64,000 nucleotides of DNA from Diplocloster modestus. GTDB lineage: Bacteria > Bacillota > Clostridia > Lachnospirales > Lachnospiraceae. Shown piece by piece: positions 1-7,995 of this stretch (positions are counted from its first letter, which is position 1; each line of letters begins with the position of its first letter). The DNA lies in NCBI RefSeq assembly GCF_019042245.1, contig NZ_JAHQCX010000002.1:121782-185781 (forward strand), written 5' to 3'. A program made the translations under genes and the position numbers. The notes under the pieces are model-generated. The model searched no databases. It saw only the letters and a list, made by a program, of their open reading frames with translations, and had not been told where the DNA came from.

Positions 1-693
1 GATCCGATAAAATTCTGAATGCATATGATGCTCCAGAATATTATCCACCTTTACCGGCCGGAATGTTCCCAAGCCCACATGAAGCGTCACGTGGGCAATC
101 AAAACCCCCGCCCGCTCAATCTGTTCCAGCAATTCCGTTGTAAAATGAAGTCCTGCGGTGGGCGCAGCAGCAGATCCCTCATGCTTGGCATAGACCGTCT
201 GATAACGGTTCTTATCCTTCAGTTCATGAGTAATATAAGGCGGCAGAGGCATCTGTCCCAGCTGATCCAGAATCTCCTCAAAAATCCCTTCATAAGAAAA
301 CTGAATCAACCGATTTCCTTCCTCTTCCACCCCTATCACTTTACCGGTCAGAATCCCATCTCCAAAAGAAATCTCCGCTCCCACCCGGGCCTTTTTCCCC
401 GGCTTCACCAGGGTCTCCCATACATCATTCTCCCTGCGTTTCAGGAGGAGCACCTCGATCCCGGCCTCCGTTCCGACCTTATTTCCCATCAGCCTGGCCG
501 GAATCACTTTCGTATCATTAATCACCAGGCAGTCCCCCGGATGCAGGAAAGAAAGGATATCCCGGAACATCCGATGTTCCACCTCGCCTGTCTCCTTATC
601 CAGAACCAGAAGCCTGGAGCCCGCCCGGTCCTCCAGCGGATCCTGCGCGATCAGTTCCTGTGGTAAATCAAAATCAAATTCATCTAAATGCAT
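1..693 (-). CDS. queA: S-adenosylmethionine:tRNA ribosyltransferase-isomerase, 3' part outside window
   Basis: QueA transfers the ribosyl part of S-adenosylmethionine onto 7-aminomethyl-7-deazaguanine in tRNA, giving epoxyqueuosine. The reading frame starts at 691-693 on the minus strand with M-H-L-D-E-F-D-F and stays open to base 1, so the stop codon lies outside the window. Family blocks visible in translation are LIAQDP and [12 protein letters not shown] near the N-terminus, [10 protein letters not shown] in the middle, and [10 protein letters not shown] near the cut edge. A GAGGAG ribosome site precedes a tandem ATG-ATG; I use the second ATG, and the first (694-696) is possible. It begins 35 bp after rnhA on the same strand, so the two may be co-transcribed. 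Confidence 0.95.
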   Translation of the reverse strand, partial: MHLDEFDFDLPQELIAQDPLEDRAGSRLLVLDKETGEVEHRMFRDILSFLHPGDCLVINDTKVIPARLMGNKVGTEAGIEVLLLKRRENDVWETLVKPGKKARVGAEISFGDGILTGKVIGVEEEGNRLIQFSYEGIFEEILDQLGQMPLPPYITHELKDKNRYQTVYAKHEGSAAAPTAGLHFTTELLEQIERAGVLIAHVTLHVGLGTFRPVKVDNILEHHMHSEFYRI

Positions 694-728
694 CATGATC
701 TCCTCATTTATCATATCCTGTGCGTCAC

Positions 729-1205
729 TCAGCACAAGACTTCATCGTCCATTAAATTATCTCCATCCGCCGCACTGGTAGCCAAAAAATCACAACGCTC
801 ATTTTCCGGATGTCCATCATGTCCCTTCACCCAGATATACCGTACCACATGCGGCTCCATCGCCTTCAGAAGCCTCTTCCACAGATCCACATTCTTCACC
901 GGCTCATTACCGCTGCGCTTCCAGCCCTTCTTCAGCCAGCTGTCGATCCATCTCTGATTAAAAGCGTCCACCAAATACTTGGAATCCGAATAAAGATCCA
1001 CCGTACAGGATTTCGTCAGAGCCTCCAGCCCCACGATCGCCGCCATAAGCTCCATCCGGTTATTCGTAGTCTTCTTATACCCGCAGCTATACTCCCTCTT
1101 ATGCAGATTCCCCTGGGAATCCTGAAAATGTATCACCGTACCATACCCTCCCGGTCCATCCGGATTCCCCCTGGCCGATCCATCCGTATAAATATCCACA
1201 TGCAT
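729..1205 (-). CDS. rnhA: ribonuclease HI
   Basis: This 158-residue cytoplasmic enzyme cuts the RNA strand of RNA-DNA hybrids. The RNase H fold is recognisable from the first strand [10 protein letters not shown]. The carboxylates of the metal site are D8, E52 (in NNRMELMA), D74 (LYSDSKY) and D139, with the mobile histidine H129 in [11 protein letters not shown] longer frame exists from a TTG at 1226, but the ATG at 1205 sits nine bases after a GAGGTG site and starts right at the first beta strand, so I prefer it. The upstream neighbour is a long hairpin that separates it from the telA-like gene. Confidence 0.93.
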   Translation of the reverse strand: MHVDIYTDGSARGNPDGPGGYGTVIHFQDSQGNLHKREYSCGYKKTTNNRMELMAAIVGLEALTKSCTVDLYSDSKYLVDAFNQRWIDSWLKKGWKRSGNEPVKNVDLWKRLLKAMEPHVVRYIWVKGHDGHPENERCDFLATSAADGDNLMDDEVLC

Positions 1206-1398
1206 TCCTTCATTCACCTCTTCCAACGTCTTTCATGATTGTATCATTAAGCCTTCTACTTCTCAAGCCCTTTTCTTTTGATGTGGACTTGCTATTGAGC
1301 TAGGTCCGGAGAGGGAAGCGGCGGGGGGACGGCATTGGAAGCGGGCGCCTATAATATACACAGCCTCAAGCGCATGAATCTGGGACATCACCAAAGTA

Positions 1399-1683
1399 GG
1401 AGTGGACAGGAGCATGGGGGAACTTAAGGGAAGAAGGAACAAAAGGAACGGGTGCCGAATCGCTTGAGGCCATGCCTTAGAACGGGTTACGCAGAAGAGG
1501 ACGAAACCTCGCAGGACCCGGGGCACTGTTTGAGCCGCTTTCCGGCGAGTTTGCCCCGGGTCCTGCTAATGAGAGGTTTCGGCCTCTTCGGAGTTACCCG
1601 TTCTTAGGCAGGGCCGAAGCGATTCGGCACCCGTTCCTTTTGTTCCTTCTTCCCTTAAGTTCCCCCATGCTCCTGCCCACTCC
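1399..1683. repeat. long imperfect palindrome (hairpin 1), about 130 bp arms
   Basis: The left arm from 1399 (GGAGTGGACAGGAGCATGGG...) matches the reverse complement of the right arm ending at 1683 over about 130 bp, with few mismatches and a short gap. The apex is an unpaired segment near 1530-1548. On the telA side the palindrome is followed by three copies of an 8 bp unit GGACCTCC at 1684-1707. It fills most of the 1206-1712 gap between rnhA and the telA-like gene. Reading frames crossing it have no credible protein. Possible roles are terminator, RNase III substrate or relic of a palindromic mobile sequence. Confidence 0.85.
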
Positions 1684-1712
1684 GGACCTCCGGACCTCCG
1701 GACCTCCGGCCC

Positions 1713-2858
1713 TCATGCCCGCATGCTAAGGAGTTTCTGCTTTAGCTCACCTTCCAGGCGGGCCAGCTCTTTTTCGGCCTCGCGGCGCTTCTGACGGCCT
1801 TCTTCCTGGATTCGCATGACTTCATCCAGGGTGGTGATCAGGCTTTCGTTGGTGTGCTGCAGGGTCTCGATATCTACGATACCGCGTTCGGACTCTTTGG
1901 CGATGTCTATGGTGGCGGTTTTTAAGGTGTCCGCGTTCTTTCTGAGAAGAGCATTGGTCATTTCGGTGACTTCACGCTGGGCTGCGGCAGCCTGTCTTGA
2001 ATTTTCCACACCCAGGGCCAGGACCATCTGGCTCTTCCATAAGGGGATCGTGTTGACCAGCGTGGACTGGATCTTGTCGGACATGAGCGTGTCGTTGTTC
2101 TGGACCAGACGGATCTGGGGCGCCATTTGGATGGATATCATCCGGGTCAGCTCCAGGTCATGCAGTTTTTTTTCAAAACGGTCACAGAGGTTCGCCAGGT
2201 CGTTGGCAGCCTGTGCATCTTCCGGCAGGCCGGAACGGCTGGCCTGCTCTAAGAGGTTGGCCAGATCCACGTCGTGTACCTGCTGAAGTTTCTTTTTGCC
2301 GGCTATGATATAGAGGCTTAGTTCTTTGAAGTATACGGTATTTAGCTCGTACATCTGGTCCAGCATGGCCGTGTCTTTTAACAGATTTTTCTGGTGCTGC
2401 TCCAGGACATCACAGATTTTGTTGATGTTTACCTCTGCTTTGTCGTATTTAGATTTCATGGCGGCCATTTTATTGGAGCTGCGTTTGAAGATGCCGAACA
2501 GGCCTTTTTCCTCTTCCACATCGAAGCTTTTCAGTTCATTCACCACGCCGGAGAGCATTTCCCCGATTTCTCCCAGGTCTTTGGTACGTACGTTGTTCAG
2601 AACGTTCTGCGAGAAATCTGCTATTTTTTTCTGGGCTCCAGAACCGTATTGCAGTATCATATTGGAGTTGTTCAGATCGATCTTCGGTATGAAGTCTTCC
2701 ACCATTTTCTGTTCCTGTTCGTTCAGCGGCATATCTTCCACTCCGGCAGGCACCGGCTCTTCTTTTTGTTCCTGCTTTACCACCGGCGGAGCTGCGGGTA
2801 TGGGTTCCGTGTCCAGTTCCAGGGTAAATGACGGCATCTCTTTTAATGTATCGCTCAT
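1713..2858 (-). CDS. toxic anion resistance protein, TelA family
   Basis: This 381-residue soluble, mostly helical protein matches the TelA/KlaA family by length and by conserved stretches such as MYELNTVYFKELSLYI, ARSGLPEDAQ-like helices and the MVLALGVENSRQAAAAQREV block. Family members are linked to tellurite and cell-envelope stress, but the molecular activity is not established. The N-terminal 45 residues are Pro/Glu-rich and probably disordered; the C-terminus ends in a charged coiled coil (RREAEKELARLEGELKQKL). It follows the XpaC-like gene by 42 bp on the same strand behind a GGAGG site, a pairing common in Firmicutes, which suggests the two act together. Confidence 0.88.
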   Translation of the reverse strand: MSDTLKEMPSFTLELDTEPIPAAPPVVKQEQKEEPVPAGVEDMPLNEQEQKMVEDFIPKIDLNNSNMILQYGSGAQKKIADFSQNVLNNVRTKDLGEIGEMLSGVVNELKSFDVEEEKGLFGIFKRSSNKMAAMKSKYDKAEVNINKICDVLEQHQKNLLKDTAMLDQMYELNTVYFKELSLYIIAGKKKLQQVHDVDLANLLEQASRSGLPEDAQAANDLANLCDRFEKKLHDLELTRMISIQMAPQIRLVQNNDTLMSDKIQSTLVNTIPLWKSQMVLALGVENSRQAAAAQREVTEMTNALLRKNADTLKTATIDIAKESERGIVDIETLQHTNESLITTLDEVMRIQEEGRQKRREAEKELARLEGELKQKLLSMRA

Positions 2859-2900
2859 TCTTTTTTCCTCCAGTGCTGCGGTTTTACAGCATATTCTTCA

Positions 2901-4196
2901 TTATAGCAGGCTGCGGTCAAAATCCCGGCCGCTGGTCAGGCCCTCCTGGGCCAGCATGGCTTCCAGCGTGGAGATCTCCGCCGACAGGTCCATCAGATCG
3001 TCCTGCATCAGGTCTTTTAACAGGTTCTGAAAAGCCAGGTTGATGTTTCCAAGCGCCTGTTTGATTTCATTTTCCGTATTGATCACTTCTTCGCTTCGGA
3101 TACCGTGATCTTCCAGATCCCGGTAAGCCTCCACAAGCTTCAAGGTGGTGGGCAGATAATAGCACATGAACTTCCGGATCTGGGTCACTTTGGCCGGATG
3201 CTGCTCCACATAGCTGAAGATCTTCGAAGTGATCTCCTCCAGTTCATCCAGCTTCTGAGAGATTTCTTCCTCCGGCAGGGCAACATTTATTTCCTTGACT
3301 TTGCGGATATAGTGTTTTCCCTCGTCCAGCAATTCCTGAAGGCGTGCCGCCTGGGGGTCCTTTTCCTCCATCTCTTTCCGGCGTTTTTCTTCCTCCTGCA
3401 TCTGTCTGATATGTTCCTGGGTCTCCAGATATTGGTGGTAAGTCTCCTGATCCAGAATCAGACAGGTTTCTTTTTCATCCAGATATCCGACCGGGAACAA
3501 TCGCAGACGGATCATCTTTTTCAAATCTTTTGCAATCTCTTTAGCCGTCTTCCCTGTGGCCGCGGCTAACTCCGAGATTTCACAGTAAGTTCTGCCATGG
3601 ATCAGCGCGCGGTATCTGGTAAACCGTTCAAAACGGCCTTTTTGTACACCGCCCCTGGCAATCAGGGACACACAGCCGGCCAAAAGCAAAAAGAAAATCA
3701 CAGCAGCCGGTATTCCCACGGGATTAAAATTCAGTATCAGATTTAACACCATACCCAAAAAGGCTATTCCGGTAAACGTGCAGCCGATGATGCCAAGGAC
3801 AATGTTCGCCGTCCCCTTCGGCTCACGGTACCTCACTGCCGGCTGAGTCGGAGGCTTTGACCAAGTTACGTTTCCGGCCTTACGATCCTCCCGGTAAGGA
3901 TGCGTTGTTCTCGTCCGGTTACGGGTCCTGGTATAGTTCGAGTGAAATTCTGACGGATCAAAGTTCTGGTAAGTTTGCCGGAAATTCTCTTTTGTCTGAT
4001 ATCCCTGTCTTTTGACGTCATTCATGGTCTGCTGTGTCTGTCTGCGTACATCGTCCATCGTCTGGCGAATGCCGTTATTTGCCTGGTACATGGCGGTGTT
4101 GATCGTATCTTTCAACTCATGAACTGCCCCGGATGACAGCACCCGTTCCACCGCTTCATTAATCTCCCTGCTTATATTTGAAAAACTGTCGTCCAT
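2901..4196 (-). CDS. XpaC-like (5-bromo-4-chloroindolyl phosphate hydrolysis) membrane protein
   Basis: This 431-residue protein has an amphipathic N-terminal region with helical repeats (MDDVRRQTQQ, MNDVKRQGYQ), two adjacent membrane segments around residues 128-175 (IVLGIIGCTFTGIAFLGMVLNLIL and AAVIFFLLLAGCVSLIA), and a cytoplasmic charged C-terminal region with coiled-coil character. The C-terminal part resembles the XpaC family named after a Bacillus phosphatase screen, whose real activity is uncertain. A frame upstream to 4214 exists, but ATG 4196 follows a TGGAGG site by five bases. It is first in a two-gene operon with the TelA-family gene and has a clear promoter upstream. Confidence 0.82.
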   Translation of the reverse strand: MDDSFSNISREINEAVERVLSSGAVHELKDTINTAMYQANNGIRQTMDDVRRQTQQTMNDVKRQGYQTKENFRQTYQNFDPSEFHSNYTRTRNRTRTTHPYREDRKAGNVTWSKPPTQPAVRYREPKGTANIVLGIIGCTFTGIAFLGMVLNLILNFNPVGIPAAVIFFLLLAGCVSLIARGGVQKGRFERFTRYRALIHGRTYCEISELAAATGKTAKEIAKDLKKMIRLRLFPVGYLDEKETCLILDQETYHQYLETQEHIRQMQEEEKRRKEMEEKDPQAARLQELLDEGKHYIRKVKEINVALPEEEISQKLDELEEITSKIFSYVEQHPAKVTQIRKFMCYYLPTTLKLVEAYRDLEDHGIRSEEVINTENEIKQALGNINLAFQNLLKDLMQDDLMDLSAEISTLEAMLAQEGLTSGRDFDRSLL

Positions 4197-4288
4197 TTTT
4201 ACCTCCAGTGGCACAATTGCCGTGCCATTCCTTGTACAGATAAAAGGTTCCTGCCACCCTTTTTTATCAGTCGCAAATCTTTGGTACT

Positions 4289-4317
4289 ATTATAGCTTGT
4301 TTCCCTTTTGGGGGCAA
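4289..4317 (-). promoter_or_regulatory. sigma-A type promoter of the xpaC-telA operon
   Basis: On the minus strand TTGCCC (4312-4317) is followed after exactly 17 bp by TATAAT (4289-4294). It lies about 90 bp upstream of the XpaC-like start codon, in the gap between divergent genes. Confidence 0.75.
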
Positions 4318-4482
4318 CATAAGTGTGAAAAATTTTTTTCACCTCTACAGCAATTATGGGTGGCATTATGAACTGGGTTTATAATCGGAAAATATACCTG
4401 CTGGGTGATCGGCCGTCGGAATCAGGTATAAATAAACGGATTTATCAATATATTTTAAACAAATGGAATTCGAGGGGATAAG

Positions 4483-5307
4483 TTGAAAAGCCTGAAAAAA
4501 ATTCCTTATAAAAACCTTTTTAAACTAACTCTGCTGTTTGCCGCTGCCTTTTTCATAGGCCAGATCGCCGGACGGGTTGTAGATTACATGCAGCCGGAAG
4601 CCATACCGACCGCCGCCGAGGGCAGCTGGGGTCTAAGCTTTCAGGAAGAAGGACAGCCGCCGGTTGCCAACGCGACTTTCGATGAGCTAAAACAGTACGA
4701 CGCATACTATGCAGAGAATACAACTGATAAAGTTCTATATCTGACTTTTGACTGCGGATACGAAAATGGCAATACCGCGCCTATTCTGGATGCCCTGAAG
4801 AAGCACAATGCCCACGCCACATTCTTCGTGGTCGGTAATTTTCTGTCCACCAGCCCGGACTTGGTAAAACGCATGGTCGCGGAAGGACATATTGTGGGAA
4901 ATCATACATACAACCATCCGGATATGTCCAAGATCTCCACAATGGACGCCTTTTCCAAAGAGTTAGGGGATATCGAAACCCTATACCAGGAGACCATCGG
5001 CCAGCCCATGACTAAATACTACCGCCCGCCTCAGGGAAAATACAGCGAATCCAATTTAAAAATGGCGCAGGAGATGGGCTATAAGACCTTCTTCTGGAGT
5101 CTGGCCTATGTAGACTGGTATCAGGATAAGCAACCCACAAAAGAAGAGGCCTTTGACAAGCTTCTGGGCCGCATTCACCCCGGAGCCGTCGTCTTATTGC
5201 ACAGCACTTCCAAAACCAATGGAGAGATTCTGGATGAACTGCTGACCAAATGGGAAGAGATGGGCTATACCTTCAAAACCTTGGATCAGCTCGTAAGCGG
5301 CTCCTGA
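4483..5307 (+). CDS. polysaccharide deacetylase (NodB domain), exported
   Basis: This 274-residue enzyme is predicted to remove N-acetyl groups from cell-wall or other polysaccharide outside the membrane. An N-terminal hydrophobic segment (residues 14-28) is a signal anchor. The NodB domain begins near residue 84; the metal triad is D90 (LTFDCGY), H141 and H145 (NHTYNHP), with the YRPPQGKYS motif near 185 and VLLHSTS near 236. The order resembles PdaA-type peptidoglycan deacetylases of sporulating Firmicutes, but substrate is inference. The start is TTG at 4483, preceded by GAGGGGA; no ATG lies near. It is divergent from the xpaC-telA pair and convergent with the MutS-like gene. Confidence 0.88.
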   Translation: MKSLKKIPYKNLFKLTLLFAAAFFIGQIAGRVVDYMQPEAIPTAAEGSWGLSFQEEGQPPVANATFDELKQYDAYYAENTTDKVLYLTFDCGYENGNTAPILDALKKHNAHATFFVVGNFLSTSPDLVKRMVAEGHIVGNHTYNHPDMSKISTMDAFSKELGDIETLYQETIGQPMTKYYRPPQGKYSESNLKMAQEMGYKTFFWSLAYVDWYQDKQPTKEEAFDKLLGRIHPGAVVLLHSTSKTNGEILDELLTKWEEMGYTFKTLDQLVSGS

Positions 5308-5317
5308 TTTTAACTTG

Positions 5318-7009
5318 CTACTCGCCCAAAGCCCAAACGCCTTCCTCCGCAAACCGGGTGGCCATGTTTTCCGCCTTATTGATAATCTCCTCATCGTATC
5401 CGATCAGACCAAGCAGGCGGATTGCATTTCTTGAGGTCGCCCGGCCCTCACGGAGGCAGTAATCAAACAGAATGTCCTGATCCTTAATTTCTTCTCTGAA
5501 ATGATAGTTATCATAAGAATCATCCAGAATATACGTCAGCTCTATATCATGAGTGGCGGCAAAGCACAGCACACCCGCATCATTTAAACTTTTTAGTATC
5601 TCGGATGACGCGGCGATCCGCTCTACCGTATTTGTACCTCTGAGCACCTCATCCACGAAACACAATACCGGATGCTCTTTGTCCACTGCGTCCAGAATCC
5701 GCTTCAAAGACTTAATTTCCACTATAAAATAGCTCTCCTGCCCCATCAGATTATCCTTTAACGCCATAGAAGAATAGATACTGAAATAATTCCCCTGATA
5801 GCGGTCAGCCAGCGCCGTATGGATCGTCTGGGCCAGAATCGCGTTGATGGCGATTGTTTTTAAAAATGTAGATTTACCGGATGCGTTGGAACCAGTGAGA
5901 AGAACTCCCCGTTTGGCCTGTATGGAACTGGCGACCGCATGCTCCACCAGCGGATGATAGATATTTTCCGCTTCCAGACGGACGATCTCTCCCTGCTGCA
6001 GTTCAGGCAGGCACACATACGGCATCATTTCCCTAAAATTAGCGATAGCGATCATACTTTCCAGCATTCCGATCTGCTCGATAAACAACTCCGCATCTTT
6101 TAAATGCAGCTTCACTTCCTTGAGCATCCAGTTAAATTTGATCAGATCTACATGGAAAACCATGCGGATATAATCCAGAATCATGGCCAGAGGATCCTCA
6201 TTCATCCCGCCCTGTCCGGCCAGCACCAGAAAAGAATTCTTCCGGAATTTATTAAACTGCCTGGATGTTTTCTTCATCTGCGCCTGGTAACTTTCAATCT
6301 CCCTGATATTTAATTTCTCCAGTTCTTTCGCCGTATCCATCATTTTAATAATAAAGGCGAAAGCGCTGATATAGGGCTCTATCTCTTTCTTCTGTGAAAA
6401 ATAATTCATGATATTCGCGCACATTATCAAGATAAAAAATATAATTCCCTGAGCCGGCGCGGCAAAAATGGACACGATTCCTGCCAGGGCAAGCACTGCC
6501 CTAATAATATGCGGCACAACCTTCATCTCGGTCAGATCCGCAAGCCAATATACATAATCCGCCAGCGACACTCCTTTGACCCGGCCCATTTTCGCATAAA
6601 TCTTCTCCACGGAACGCCGTTCGTTCTCGTGGGACGCGAAATAAGAAATCAGCCGTTCTCTTTCCTCCAGCACTGATTTCTCATAAACCGGCGTCCTCAT
6701 AATATCATAAAGACATTCCTGTCCCGGCGATGACCATGTATGGTTCACCAGCATAAACACCTCATCCATATCCAGATCATTCCAGGTAATGTCATCGATC
6801 CCTGTCACCCCGTTATGCCGGCGTCTGCAAAAATGCGATATACTGTCAAACTCCTCCGCCGTATACTCCTGTTCCGGCTGTTTCCCCCAGCTGAGCGCGA
6901 TCTTCCTCTCCCTTTTCCGTTCCCACTTGATCCTATCATAAAATAGTTTCAGGAAGACGATCAGCAGCACAACTGCCGCGGCAATTGCCACAAACCAATA
7001 TTCATTCAT
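5318..7009 (-). CDS. membrane-anchored MutS-family ATPase
   Basis: The 563-residue protein has an N-terminal membrane segment (residues 5-24), a second hydrophobic pair in the middle (VLALAGIVSIFAAPAQGIIFFILIM), a MutS-like helical lever region, and a C-terminal ABC-type ATPase domain: Walker A GSNASGKSTFL, Walker B VLCFVDEVLRGTNT and the ATHDIELTYIL switch block. It lacks the mismatch-recognition and connector domains of true MutS and the Smr nuclease of MutS2. Such short membrane-bound MutS relatives are widespread in Clostridia and uncharacterised. The start at 7009 follows AGGAG by eight bases; the longer frame to 7027 has no better site. Function in mismatch repair should not be assumed. 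Confidence 0.8.
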   Translation of the reverse strand: MNEYWFVAIAAAVVLLIVFLKLFYDRIKWERKRERKIALSWGKQPEQEYTAEEFDSISHFCRRRHNGVTGIDDITWNDLDMDEVFMLVNHTWSSPGQECLYDIMRTPVYEKSVLEERERLISYFASHENERRSVEKIYAKMGRVKGVSLADYVYWLADLTEMKVVPHIIRAVLALAGIVSIFAAPAQGIIFFILIMCANIMNYFSQKKEIEPYISAFAFIIKMMDTAKELEKLNIREIESYQAQMKKTSRQFNKFRKNSFLVLAGQGGMNEDPLAMILDYIRMVFHVDLIKFNWMLKEVKLHLKDAELFIEQIGMLESMIAIANFREMMPYVCLPELQQGEIVRLEAENIYHPLVEHAVASSIQAKRGVLLTGSNASGKSTFLKTIAINAILAQTIHTALADRYQGNYFSIYSSMALKDNLMGQESYFIVEIKSLKRILDAVDKEHPVLCFVDEVLRGTNTVERIAASSEILKSLNDAGVLCFAATHDIELTYILDDSYDNYHFREEIKDQDILFDYCLREGRATSRNAIRLLGLIGYDEEIINKAENMATRFAEEGVWALGE

Positions 7010-7197
7010 ATGGCCAACTCCTGTCATTTCTAAGTATTCTACCTTTATTGTACTATTTTAATAATACAATAATACGCTCATCTCAATTTCATGTCAAGCT
7101 TATCAATTGAAAAAGAACTGGCCGGGAAGAAATCCGGGGGACAAGGGCTCCTGTTCCGGGACGCGGGGCGGGCACCTGGCCTTTGTCGGGCATACAA

Positions 7198-7242
7198 AAT
7201 CGGCCGTAAGGCTACTATATCAGTATACCTTACCGCCGATTT
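7198..7242. terminator. bidirectional hairpin between coat-protein pair and MutS-like gene
   Basis: AAATCGGCCGTAAGG (7198-7212) pairs with CCTTACCGCCGATTT (7228-7242), with A/T-rich flanks. It lies 3' of the minus-strand coat genes and probably ends their transcript. Confidence 0.6.
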
Positions 7243-7270
7243 CTCAAATCTTAAAAAATCTGAAATCAAA

Positions 7271-7549
7271 TTACAGAAGTGAAGATTTCCCGTTTCCGGA
7301 CAGCTGAGTTAAAACGGATTTCACATGCTGTACTTCTTCAGCCGTAGCCTTCTCAGCAGGAACATAATAACTCTTGCTGCGTGCGATCTGATACAGTTCT
7401 TCCTGGGACTGTTCGCACATATTTCTCATCTGTTTCAGAACCTGCTTCAGAGACGGATTCTCCGTCTGAGGGATCATCTCACCGAATTTCCCCAGATCAC
7501 CGTTGATACCCCAAAGAGCATCTGCTACCATTGTTTTTTCATCCATCAT
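7271..7549 (-). CDS. CotF-like spore coat family protein
   Basis: This 92-residue protein resembles the CotF/spore coat helical-bundle family: it is alpha-helical with repeated L/M heptads (ALWGINGDLGKFGEMIP, LKQMRNMCEQSQEELYQIA) and a Tyr-rich C-terminal motif SKSYYVPAEKAT typical of the family. It is presumed to be a structural component of the spore coat or a related assembly. Three in-frame ATGs occur; the one at 7549 is eight bases from GGAGG and is chosen. It follows a second, smaller coat-type gene by 13 bp, and the pair forms an operon ended by a hairpin. Confidence 0.7.
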   Translation of the reverse strand: MMDEKTMVADALWGINGDLGKFGEMIPQTENPSLKQVLKQMRNMCEQSQEELYQIARSKSYYVPAEKATAEEVQHVKSVLTQLSGNGKSSLL

Positions 7550-7562
7550 GGTCATTCCCTCC

Positions 7563-7748
7563 TTAACCTAAGAACTGCATCAGCTGCTGTTTTTCCTGAG
7601 TAGCAGACTGTGCGGCCTTGTTAAAAAATTGTTTTACGGACGGATCCGTAGACTGCTCAGCATAAGCCTGCATTTTGCAATGGTTTACTTCATGAGCCAT
7701 AATCAGATGACGTAAATTCTGTAAATCCAGTTCTGATAAATCAGCCAT
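7563..7748 (-). CDS. small CotF-like/coat-associated protein
   Basis: A 61-residue helical protein, M-A-D-L-S-E-L-D-L-Q-N-L-R-H-L-I onward, with the segment HEVNHCKMQAYAEQSTDPSVKQFF similar to the N-terminal half of CotF-type proteins. The start at 7748 has a perfect AAGGAGG site; the longer frame from 7772 would run through that site and is rejected. It is directly upstream of the 92-residue CotF-like protein, and the two short proteins together cover roughly one full-length CotF helical bundle, which suggests they form a heteromeric bundle. That complex is inference. Confidence 0.68.
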   Translation of the reverse strand: MADLSELDLQNLRHLIMAHEVNHCKMQAYAEQSTDPSVKQFFNKAAQSATQEKQQLMQFLG

Positions 7749-7921
7749 AAAAATTTCCTCCTTGATACACATCAGATTTTTACAATCTTAGTATGTCTTC
7801 TTTCAGGTAATCTATACCAATTAATATGAAATTTTATTCTCCTGAATAGATTCGTGATCCCTGTTGTCTCAGAATCCAGTAAAAAACAGATCGGCATACC
7901 CAAAAAAGAGCAGGAACCTAA

Positions 7922-7968
7922 CAGGCCCGGGACACTCCGCGCCAAATGGCGGGAGTGTCCCGGGCCTG
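7922..7968. terminator. 17 bp-arm palindrome after glgA
   Basis: CAGGCCCGGGACACTCC (7922-7938) pairs perfectly with 7952-7968 around a short loop that can itself pair. It lies 27 bp beyond the glgA stop on the minus strand. There is no strong U-run, so it may stabilise a 3' end rather than act as a classical terminator. Confidence 0.6.
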
Positions 7969-7995
7969 CTGAAAATCTCTCTCATACCATATCGT

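Noticed and set aside
1263..1526. 87-codon frame in hairpin 1
   Set aside because: It covers one arm of a palindrome and has no coding features.
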